Below are positions 18,360 to 25,269 of a DNA stretch of 64,000 bases, in pieces. The stretch's first letter is position 1. Each line of letters opens with the position of its first letter. The notes beneath the pieces were generated by a model that made no database searches, had not been told where the DNA came from, and saw nothing but the letters and a program-made list of their open reading frames with translations. Made by a program: the position numbers and the translations under genes. The DNA lies in assembly GCA_024233875.1 (NCBI GenBank), contig JACKPB010000015.1, positions 22,346-86,345 of the forward strand. Reading direction: 5' to 3'. The DNA comes from Leptospiraceae bacterium (GTDB lineage: Bacteria; Spirochaetota; Leptospiria; Leptospirales; Leptospiraceae).

Positions 18360-18387
18360 ATCTCCAAGTATCTACTCTGATTTCAAG

Positions 18388-20139
18388 TCAACTCAGTTTG
18401 AAGTTTGAAAACAAACCACTCAATTCTGCAGAGTTTTTATAGATATTTTTTGAAGTCAAAGTTATCTGTCGAATCGAGTTACTGGATTCAGTAATAGAGG
18501 AACTTGCTTCTTCTGTAGCTACAGTGGATTCTTCTGAAATTTGATTCACTGTGTTTAGGTTTCCCTGAATAGCTCTCGCAAGTTCGGTTTGTTGGATCGT
18601 TGATTTTTCTATGCTTCCAATGAGTTCGGAAAGAGAATCAATGAGATTAGAAATCGTGCCGAGAGAATTCAGAGAAGAGCGAATGATTTCACTTCCCTTT
18701 GCGACTTCGGTGGCAGCGAGATCCATTGCTCCTATTGCGGTTTGATTGCTTTCGCGAATCTCTAGGATGATTTGTGAGATTTGCCTGGTGGCAATTTGTG
18801 ACTCCTCTGCAAGTTTTCGAACCTCATCGGCTACGATGGCAAACCCTTTGCCATTTTCTCCCGCACGGGAGGATTCAATAGCCGCATTCAAAGCCAGGAG
18901 ATTGGTTTGCTTGGATATCCCATTGATAACATCGATTACCTTGTAGATCTGATTTAAGTGTTCTCCCAGGATATTTACTGATTTTGAAGATTCATTTACC
19001 GCTTTTTCAATGATTTTCATTTTATCAATCGCATTCTTCGAGGAAGATTTTTCTCTATTAGATATTTCTTTTAAATTTGTAGTCTCCTCAAAAGAGTCTT
19101 TCGCATTTTGGGCAATTTGATGAATGAAGTTATGAAGTTCTTCTGATTTGATGTTTCCTGTGACTATGGATTGATTCAAATTGTAACTATTTTTTGATAT
19201 CTCCTGAATGGATTGAGAAATTGTCTCCAAATTTCTATTGGCTTCCTCGGTTGCTTCCGAAAGAGATTGGGCTTCCTGAACCGAATGATTAGAAAAATTT
19301 GAAACTTCCAGAATCGATTCATGTATTTTCTCTATGAATTTATTGAAGTGCAAGGAAAATTCTCCAATCTCATCCCGGGTTGTGATATGAAGACGTTTGG
19401 TGAGATCTCCATTGCCCTGAGAAATTTCTTTCATGTTTTGATTGGCATTCTTCAATGATTTTAAAATAGCAAATAAGATGGTTAAAAAGATAAAAATACT
19501 GAAGGTAGTAGAGAAGACCATGACAAGAACCAAGACTATGGTACGATAAAATACTTCCTTCTGAGCACTGTCCTCAATTTCATGATTCAATTGATTTGTC
19601 ATGATTACGGTTTTGTCTACATGATATCTATGCTCTGAGTAAAGTTCTTTCAGTTTCCCATTCAGTAAGGTATTGACTAAATTTTTATCTCTTTTGTGGA
19701 TTGCAGGTAGAAATTCATTGATGACAATTTGAAAAAATTTGTCTGCGGGCCGGAAGCTATAATCATTCTTTTCTGTTCTGATCTCTGGAGCAAAGGGTAA
19801 TAGAACCTCATCCTGAATCCAAAATTTATGACGGTCATAAAACTCCGTCATTAACTTCTCACGGAAGTACTCTTCGAGTTGTTTCACTTTTACTTCATTG
19901 TCCATTTCCTCTCTGAGCTCAAAGAGAGTTAGATAGGATTCTATGATATAGTTTGGTGGTGGAAGAATATCGGCGACAAGGTCTTTACCGTATACGATCT
20001 GTTTGTACATCGACCCATTGACCTTCAGGAGATGGAAGGATGAGAAACTATAGTATGAAAATAGGATGAAACCTAATATCAGGATAGAAAGAGCGGCGGA
20101 GAGTTTGTAAGATATTTTATAATTGTTTAGAAACCTCAT
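18388..20139 (-). CDS. Methyl-accepting chemotaxis protein
   Basis: Transducer of 583 residues with classical layout. Membrane segment 1 is at about 10-30, a periplasmic helical sensor domain at about 31-190, membrane segment 2 at about 192-222, then a HAMP linker (about 223-275; 'ISQGNGDLTKRL'). The signalling hairpin contains the highly conserved tip 'NLLALNAAIESSRAGENGKG' and 'FAIVADEVRKLAEES'. It should control CheA and thus flagellar rotation. The ligand domain is not assigned. The gene stands alone and converges with the 106-residue membrane protein. Confidence 0.92.
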   Translation of the reverse strand: MRFLNNYKISYKLSAALSILILGFILFSYYSFSSFHLLKVNGSMYKQIVYGKDLVADILPPPNYIIESYLTLFELREEMDNEVKVKQLEEYFREKLMTEFYDRHKFWIQDEVLLPFAPEIRTEKNDYSFRPADKFFQIVINEFLPAIHKRDKNLVNTLLNGKLKELYSEHRYHVDKTVIMTNQLNHEIEDSAQKEVFYRTIVLVLVMVFSTTFSIFIFLTILFAILKSLKNANQNMKEISQGNGDLTKRLHITTRDEIGEFSLHFNKFIEKIHESILEVSNFSNHSVQEAQSLSEATEEANRNLETISQSIQEISKNSYNLNQSIVTGNIKSEELHNFIHQIAQNAKDSFEETTNLKEISNREKSSSKNAIDKMKIIEKAVNESSKSVNILGEHLNQIYKVIDVINGISKQTNLLALNAAIESSRAGENGKGFAIVADEVRKLAEESQIATRQISQIILEIRESNQTAIGAMDLAATEVAKGSEIIRSSLNSLGTISNLIDSLSELIGSIEKSTIQQTELARAIQGNLNTVNQISEESTVATEEASSSITESSNSIRQITLTSKNIYKNSAELSGLFSNFKLS

Positions 20140-20185
20140 AGTATGACTTTATTTTTTCTAAATAGATTCTTTCAATTCTATTTAG

Positions 20186-20278
20186 AGACCACCTCTAAAA
20201 ACTCCTTAGCAGGGCTTTTTAGTGTGGGATTTGATTGGGTTGTACACCAAACCCCGCTTTTTTCAAGAAATATTGAAA
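20186..20278 (+). repeat. Short dispersed repeat, copy 1
   Basis: Shares blocks 'CTCTAAAAAC', 'GCTTTTTA' and a final 'CTTTTTTCAAGAAAT' in the same order and spacing as 38300-38392. Read on the minus strand both copies encode 'FLKKAGFG' followed by Gln/Glu-Pro, so it may be the tail of a lost coding element. Identity is partial. Confidence 0.4.
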
Positions 20279-20291
20279 AACTCTTAAAATA

Positions 20292-20765
20292 TTGTTTATT
20301 TCAAAATCTAAAAAAAGGGTGAATAGACATTCCCTAGAGATCTTCCCAAAAACTCTCAACAGGTCTAGTTTGAGGTTCCGATCTTTGGATATAACAAATC
20401 GAGAGCAAAGAAAAAATGTAGTTGATGAAATTGTTGATAGGTTCGGATGCATTGATGTACTGATCAATAATGCAGGTTTTACCTATAGAGCTGTTATGGA
20501 GCATGTTACGGAAACAGAAAAGCTTAAGCAGATGGAGATAAACTTTAGAGCTCCTATGGAATTAATACGAGTAACTCTTCCAGCCATGCGGAAAAAAAGT
20601 AAAGGTCTGATAATTAAAATTTCAAGTGTTGGTGGGATGATGGCTCTGCCAACCATGTCGATCTATAGTGCTTCTAAATTTGCCTTGGAAGGAGCTAATG
20701 AAGCGCTCTATCTGGTTTTTACACTTGATTTTTTAGATGGAATCTTTAGTAAATTCAATTTTTAA
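20292..20765 (+). pseudogene. Truncated short-chain dehydrogenase/reductase (SDR) remnant
   Basis: Only the middle of a classical SDR is present, about 20376-20711: 'RFRSLDITNREQ', the 'NNAG' strand ('IDVLINNAGF'), 'INFRAPMELIRVTLPAM', 'IIKISSVGG' with the catalytic Ser region, and 'YSASKFALEGANEAL' with catalytic Tyr and Lys. The N-terminal Gly-rich cofactor loop and the C-terminal third are missing. Foreign sequence flanks both sides, including a dispersed repeat before and an IS3 element 67 bases after. It cannot be functional. Confidence 0.75.
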
Positions 20766-20887
20766 AATGGCTATCTCTACAAAAATTTTGGGTAATAGTT
20801 GAAAATTTTTTAATTCAAGATTTATCTTTAGCCTTATGACGGAAAAGTAGACACCTTTTTAGCTCAAAAAAAGCAAAGAGGTAAAGG

Positions 20888-21196
20888 ATGAAAACTAGAA
20901 ATAGATACTCAAATGAGTTCAAAGAACAAGCGGTCAAAAGAACTTTAAGTGGTTCATTTACAATAAAAGAGGTTTCCGAATCACTAGGTATAAACTATTA
21001 TGTTCTACGTGGCTGGAGGAAAGAATATATGGAACAAATGGGAAAAGATCACAATCTAGAAACAGATAAAAAGATTAAAGAAAGTGAAGAATTAAGGAAG
21101 CTCAGAAAAGAAAATCAAAAATTGAAAGAGGAGAATTTGATTTTAAAAAAGTTTGCAGCCATACTCTCCAAGGATCAGAATCCAGATTCGAACTAA
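20888..21196 (+). CDS. IS3-family transposase OrfA
   Basis: DNA-binding component of 102 residues. A helix-turn-helix lies at about 5-45 ('RYSNEFKEQAVKRTLSG', 'IKEVSESLGINYYVLRGW'), followed by a leucine-zipper coiled coil (about 65-93; 'ELRKLRKENQKLKEEN') that mediates oligomerisation. The terminal 'LILKKFAAILSK' is typical of the family. The stop is 9 bases before the orfB TTG, but the OrfAB fusion uses the -1 site at 21145-21151. Confidence 0.92.
   Translation: MKTRNRYSNEFKEQAVKRTLSGSFTIKEVSESLGINYYVLRGWRKEYMEQMGKDHNLETDKKIKESEELRKLRKENQKLKEENLILKKFAAILSKDQNPDSN
21145..21151 (+). promoter_or_regulatory. Programmed -1 frameshift site (A AAA AAG)
   Basis: In the orfA frame the codons are TTA-AAA-AAG, so the heptamer is A-AAA-AAG, the classical IS3 slippery sequence. 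The -1 frame stays open from here through the orfB start and reads 'ESRFELIKKLSAEFSVKSM', the normal continuation of an OrfAB transposase. Confidence 0.85.
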
Positions 21197-21204
21197 TAAA
21201 GAAA

Positions 21205-22038
21205 TTGAGTGCCGAATTTTCTGTTAAGAGTATGGCTACAATCTTAAATGTATCCAGATCGGGTTATTACAAATATAAGAATCATTTTGCTAAAAAACGT
21301 AATAAGTATGATGTAAAAATAGTTGATTTAACTTATTACATATGGAAGAAAAATAAAAAAGTATATGGTTTGAATCGTATATTGCCGGAAGTTAAAAAAA
21401 TTGATAGTTCTTATGGTGAAAGACGAGTTCGAAAAATCATGAATTTATTGAAAATTCAAGGAAAACAGGAGAAAAAATTTAGAATATATACAACGGATTC
21501 AGATCACAATGAAAGGGTGGCACCTGATTTGGTAAAGAGAGATTTTGAACAAACAGAACAGGATAGAGTTTGGGTATCAGATATAACTTATCTCAAAAAT
21601 GTTAGTGGGTTTTTATATCTTTGTGTGATACTAGACTTATATTCCCGAAAAGTAGTTGGATGGCATATATCAGAAAAGAATGATGAAGCATTAGTAATAT
21701 CTACTATTGAGAAAGCAATTAATTCCAGGAATCCGAAGCATGGGTTGATCTTTCATTCTGATAGAGGATCAAATTATTGCTCTAAAAAGGTAAGAAAGCT
21801 ACTAATAGATAATAAATTAAGAAGAAGCAATAGTAGAAAAGGTAACTGTTGGGATAATGCAGTAGCTGAATCTTTTTTTAGTTCATTAAAAAGAGAGATG
21901 GGAATAAATTACTTTTATAGTTTAGAAGATTCTAATAGAATCATTTTTGATCATATAGAAGTATTTTATAATAGACAGAGAACTCATTCATATTTAGATT
22001 ATAAAACGCCAGATGAGTTTGAAAAATTATCAGCTTAA
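21205..22038 (+). CDS. IS3-family transposase OrfB (DDE integrase core)
   Basis: Catalytic part, 277 residues from a TTG, normally made as OrfAB fusion. 'SRSGYYKYKNH' and 'YGLNRILPEV' form the HTH_21-type N-terminal region. The rve core shows the DDE triad: Asp in 'VWVSDITYL', Asp in 'LIFHSDRGSNY' and Glu in 'NCWDNAVAESFFSSLK'. The C-terminal 'YNRQRTHSYLDYKTPDEFE' is the usual family ending. No frame disruption was seen. Confidence 0.93.
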   Translation: MSAEFSVKSMATILNVSRSGYYKYKNHFAKKRNKYDVKIVDLTYYIWKKNKKVYGLNRILPEVKKIDSSYGERRVRKIMNLLKIQGKQEKKFRIYTTDSDHNERVAPDLVKRDFEQTEQDRVWVSDITYLKNVSGFLYLCVILDLYSRKVVGWHISEKNDEALVISTIEKAINSRNPKHGLIFHSDRGSNYCSKKVRKLLIDNKLRRSNSRKGNCWDNAVAESFFSSLKREMGINYFYSLEDSNRIIFDHIEVFYNRQRTHSYLDYKTPDEFEKLSA

Positions 22039-22131
22039 AGGTGTCCTCTAAAACGTCATAAGGTTACTTGGACAAATAGGAGTATATTTCCTGTAGGATT
22101 TTTTCCGAAATTTTCGACGAACTTTAAGTCC

Positions 22132-22254
22132 CTCTGATAATTTATCCATGAAATTTTAAGATAAACAATATTATCGGAAGTGCTTTTTTCATTGGCAACA
22201 TAAGTTTTAGGTAAACATTAATTTCTTAACTTTGAGTAATCAACTAAATAGCAA
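22132..22254 (+). repeat. 125-bp direct repeat, upstream copy
   Basis: From 'CTTTAAGTCCCTCTGAT' through 'CGGAAGTGCTTTTTTCATTG' and 'GCAACATAAGTTTTAGGTA' to 'TTGAGTAATC'. It matches 23849-23981 in the same orientation with scattered differences. The pair brackets the repeat lipoprotein gene. No family or coding function was recognised. Confidence 0.75.
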
Positions 22255-22372
22255 ATTTTTACTGAAAATTAGTTTAGAATTCTTCTTTTTTCCCAATTGC
22301 TGGTAGATATACTAGTCGGGTTTTTGAGATCCATGGTAGAATATTCTAGAAAGCAAACAAAAAGGGATACGA

Positions 22373-23713
22373 ATGAAAAAAATATTACCTATTTTACTTA
22401 CAATCTCTCTCTCCCTACTCGGTACGGGATGCAAAAAAGACAAGAAAGGAATTCTTACGAATCCTGCCACATTATTACTCTTAGTTCGCAGTCACAGTAT
22501 TGGAGGGACAATTTCAGGTTTGACTGAAAGCGGTTTGGTATTACAAAACAATTCTACAGACGATCTCACAGTTCAAGCAAATGCAACAAGTTTTACATTC
22601 GCAACAAAAGTGAGTGGTGTCTATTCGGTGACGGTGAAAACCCAACCCTCTAGTCAAACTTGCACTGTAACTGGTGGAAGTGGATCAGCAAGTGCAGACG
22701 TTACGAGTATCACAATATCCTGTGTGGCAGCGACTTTTTATGCAGGAGGATACAGTACAAATAGTTCTAATGTGTCTATTCCTGGCTATTGGAAGAGTGG
22801 AACATGGACTGCTCTTACTCCCATTGATTCTACCAAAGCTTCAGAAGTTAAATCTATGTTTATCTCTGGATCAGATGTCTATGCGGGCGGATACAGTACA
22901 AATGGTTCAAATGTTATTGTTCCTGGGTATTGGAAAAATGGCACATGGACTGCTCTTACTCCCATTGACTCCACGAAAAATGCTTGGGTATATACAATGG
23001 CTGTATCTGGTTCTGACGTTTATGGAGGAGGATATAGTACAAATGGTTCCTCGGTAACAGTTGCTGGATATTGGAAGAATGGAACATGGACTGCACTTAC
23101 ACCCATTGACTCCACGAAAAATTCAGAGGTATATTCAATTATAGTATCTGGTGCAGATGTCTATGCAGGAGGATATAGTACAAATAGTTCGAGTGTTAGT
23201 GTTTCTGGATATTGGAAAAATGGAACATGGAATGCACTTCCTGCGATTGATTCTACAAAAGATGCATGGATTTATTCAATGGCTGTATCCGGATCTGATG
23301 TTTATGGTGGAGCACAAAGTACAAATAGTTCTAGTGTGCAAGTTGCTGGGTATTGGAAAAATGGAACATGGACAGGACTTACATCAGTAGATTCTACTAA
23401 AGATGCAGATGTAGACTCAATGGTAATATCCGGTACGGATGTATATGGCGGTGGGTATAGCAAAAATAGTTCTAGCGTACGAATTGCTGGATATTGGAAG
23501 AATGAAACCTGGACTGCACTCTCCTCGTTAGCTTCTTCTCAAGATTCTCGTGTTAGATCTATGGTGATCTCCGGTTCTGACGTGTATTGTGCTGGATATA
23601 GTAAAAATAGTTCTAGCGTAAGAATTGCTGGATATTGGAAAAATGGAACATGGACAGGACTTACTCCTTTGGATTCAACTAAAAATTCAGAAGTTAATTC
23701 ATTTACATACTAA
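22373..23713 (+). CDS. Lipoprotein with seven 47-residue repeats (predicted beta-propeller)
   Basis: Lipoprotein of 446 residues, lipobox 'LLGTGC' (Cys20). Residues about 40-120 are the Ig-like repeat seen in the surface genes at the window start ('SGLVLQNN', 'TVKTQP'). Residues about 121-446 are exactly seven tandem units of about 47 residues, each beginning 'VYAGGYSTNSS', with 'GYWKNGTWTALTPIDSTK' in the middle and 'SMVISGSD' at the end. Seven equal units with this strand pattern suggest a closed seven-bladed beta-propeller. Similar blades occur in bacterial extracellular repeat proteins. Surface binding function is inferred. Unit similarity at DNA level implies recent expansion. Confidence 0.85.
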   Translation: MKKILPILLTISLSLLGTGCKKDKKGILTNPATLLLLVRSHSIGGTISGLTESGLVLQNNSTDDLTVQANATSFTFATKVSGVYSVTVKTQPSSQTCTVTGGSGSASADVTSITISCVAATFYAGGYSTNSSNVSIPGYWKSGTWTALTPIDSTKASEVKSMFISGSDVYAGGYSTNGSNVIVPGYWKNGTWTALTPIDSTKNAWVYTMAVSGSDVYGGGYSTNGSSVTVAGYWKNGTWTALTPIDSTKNSEVYSIIVSGADVYAGGYSTNSSSVSVSGYWKNGTWNALPAIDSTKDAWIYSMAVSGSDVYGGAQSTNSSSVQVAGYWKNGTWTGLTSVDSTKDADVDSMVISGTDVYGGGYSKNSSSVRIAGYWKNETWTALSSLASSQDSRVRSMVISGSDVYCAGYSKNSSSVRIAGYWKNGTWTGLTPLDSTKNSEVNSFTY

Positions 23714-23848
23714 TGTAGTCAATTATTAAAAACCAGAAATTAACTTATCTCCAACTTTAGATTATTAGAATACTCTAATTCTGAACATCCCCTTCTCTTT
23801 TAGGGAAGGAGGATTTTCAGGAGATTCTTTCTATTGCTAAAAAGTTAA

Positions 23849-23981
23849 ATTTAAGTCCCTCTGATATTTTACCCATGGAATTTTGACATAAACAATAATA
23901 TCGGAAGTGCTTTTTTCATTGGCAACATAAGTTTTAGGTAGATGTTGATTTCTTAACTTTGAGTAATCTACTAAATAGTCA
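23849..23981 (+). repeat. 125-bp direct repeat, downstream copy
   Basis: Direct copy of 22132-22254, starting 'TTTAAGTCCCTCTGATATT' and ending near 'TTGAGTAATCTACTAAATAG'. It merges into the broken cyclic-nucleotide-binding gene that follows, whereas the upstream copy leads into the promoter region of the repeat lipoprotein. Confidence 0.75.
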
Positions 23982-24314
23982 AGGAAGAGGAGATTTGTGA
24001 TGGAAAAATGTATTTTCTCATAGAAGGACTTCTCGGAGTTTACAAACAAAAACTATCCGAGGAAGAATACATTCGAGAGATTACAGAAAATTCCTTTCTG
24101 GAGAAATGGGGATGGTACTCACTGGCAAGAGAGCCGCTACAATTCGAGTCCTTTCAGATAAATGCAAGGTAGGTGTGATCGACAAAGATAGCTTTAAATC
24201 CCTATGTTCCTCTTCACCCAATTTTTACTTGGACTTCTTAGAACAGTTATCAATAATTTTGTAAAAGCAGAACTGAAAAGTAAGCATTTAGAAGAAAAAT
24301 ACAAAGCACTGGAA
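23975..24314 (+). pseudogene. Truncated, frameshifted cyclic-nucleotide-binding domain protein
   Basis: One frame reads 'IVKEEEICDGKMYFLIEGLL' and 'GVYKQKLSEEEYIREI'. After a frameshift near 24095 it continues 'GEMGMVLTGKRAATIRVLSD' and 'CKVGVIDKDSFKSLC'. This is the core of a Crp-type cNMP-binding domain with the phosphate-binding cassette 'GEMGMVLTGKRAATI'. A second frameshift follows 'NFYLDFL'. The N-terminus is absent and the 3' part ends at a family 1 repeat element. Dead gene. Confidence 0.75.
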
Positions 24315-24395
24315 TATGGGTTTGGGCGATAGCCCAAGCTGCCGGCAGGCTCCCTGCAACCTCACATTTCGATTCTTTGCGTAGTGTGAGTAAGT
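24315..24395 (-). repeat. MITE-like family 1 element, copy 4 (subfamily I, truncated)
   Basis: Reverse-oriented half element: 'ATATGGGTTTGGGCGATAGC' opens the hairpin, 'CTGCCGGCAGG' follows and the terminal repeat is near 'TTTGCGTAGTGTGAGTAA'. The AT-rich half and the other terminal repeat are missing, replaced by the cNMP pseudogene. Confidence 0.7.
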
Positions 24396-24491
24396 AAATA
24401 AATTAACCTGAATAATTATAATTTTTAAAAAGTTATTGCATGAATTATTTCTTGATTAATATTACCTATTACTTAAAATATGGAGATTCAA

Positions 24492-24851
24492 ATGAATTCA
24501 AGAAGTTTGAAAATTAGTTTTGTATTAACCCTTTTCTTTTTTGGTATATTGCCAATTTTTTCTGATAGTTGGTCTAACCAGTTGAGTGAACCTCTCACGA
24601 TATCTGCGGCAAATACGAAATGTAAGGAAATGGGTGGAGGAATGAGACTTCCTTCTAAAGCAGATTTTGAAAAAGCTCTCGCTAGTGGAGTAGTAAAAGG
24701 ATGGAAATTATCCAAGACTCTATCATCTGTCTACTGGACCAGCACTCCTGATAGTTCCAATAAAAATTTCACATTTGATGCCAATAAAGGAACTTTTGCA
24801 TCAAATAGAAATGATATGACTATGTTCATTAGATGTTATAGCCCAAAATAA
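24492..24851 (+). CDS. Small secreted DUF1566-like protein
   Basis: Exported protein of 119 residues. The start at 24492 is preferred because 'GGAG' lies 6 bases before it; an in-frame ATG at 24480 would bury that site. A signal peptide (about 1-27, ending 'PIFSDS') precedes a short Lcl/DUF1566-type domain with 'CKEMGGGMRLPSKADFEKAL', 'VYWTSTPDSSN' and 'MFIRCY'. The two cysteines probably form the domain disulfide. It is a minimal single-domain relative of the large surface proteins at the window start. A strong terminator follows. Confidence 0.75.
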   Translation: MNSRSLKISFVLTLFFFGILPIFSDSWSNQLSEPLTISAANTKCKEMGGGMRLPSKADFEKALASGVVKGWKLSKTLSSVYWTSTPDSSNKNFTFDANKGTFASNRNDMTMFIRCYSPK

Positions 24852-24878
24852 GTTATAAAGTATTCTGAAATTATCTTG

Positions 24879-24917
24879 AAACGGTCTGAGATTGATTGCA
24901 TATCAAACCGTTTTTTG
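24879..24917 (+). terminator. Rho-independent terminator after the DUF1566-like gene
   Basis: Stem 'AAACGGTCTGA' / 'TCAAACCGTTT' (10 of 11 paired), 13-base loop, followed by TTTTG. Placed 27 bases after the stop at 24851. Confidence 0.8.
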
Positions 24918-25263
24918 TTTTAAAAGCCTTCGTATCCATTCAAGAATTCCTTTAAAAACTCAGCCGATTTCGATGTTCGATATTGATAATAAATGATCGG
25001 TTTGTCCGGTCTTTCCCACGGGATACCCGCATATAGAATACAGAAGTATTCTTCCTACCTTTTTCTTTATGAACCTGATAGTTCGTTTCATCCACTCCGA
25101 TCATCTTTCCGCTCCTCACAAGTCTGAAATCTATTCCTCTCAATAACCAGTTCAATTCTCTTTTGGAAATAGTTACTCTATCCATTGATCCGGAGGGCCA
25201 TGTAAATTGTCCTTTTTCCAATTTCTTCTGCCAGATGCAGAATCCATTTCCATCCCAGTAGAA
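24918..25263 (-). pseudogene. IS66-family remnant (TnpB tail fused to TnpC fragment)
   Basis: On the minus strand 'FYWDGNGFCIWQKKLEKGQF' and 'VTISKRELNWLLRGIDF' are the C-terminal half of an IS66 TnpB. The frame runs directly into 'GVDETNYQVHKEKGRKNTS' and 'MRVSRGKD', an internal catalytic-domain part of TnpC, and after a frameshift into 'RTSKSAEFLKEFLNGYEGF'. All of TnpC before the first catalytic Asp has been deleted. It is a defective relic abutting the stop of the CocE-type gene. Confidence 0.75.
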
Positions 25264-25269
25264 TATTTA

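Larger units (their letters stand above)
20832..22063 (+). mobile_element. Complete IS3-family insertion sequence
   Basis: Element of 1,232 bp. The left end starts 'CCTTATGACG' followed by 'GACACCTTT'; the right end is its inverted copy ending 'CGTCATAAGG', about 27 bp with few mismatches. It encodes overlapping orfA and orfB joined by a frameshift site. No direct target duplication is visible next to the repeats, so it may have recombined after insertion. Both frames are intact and the element may still be active. Confidence 0.88.

Noticed and set aside
20832..22063. Target-site duplication for the IS3 element
   Set aside because: The flanking triplets are inverted (TTA / TAA), not direct, so no duplication can be claimed.
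22741..23713. Regularly spaced repeats resembling a CRISPR array
   Set aside because: The 141-bp periodicity is in-frame protein repeats without short palindromic units or unique spacers, and there are no cas genes.
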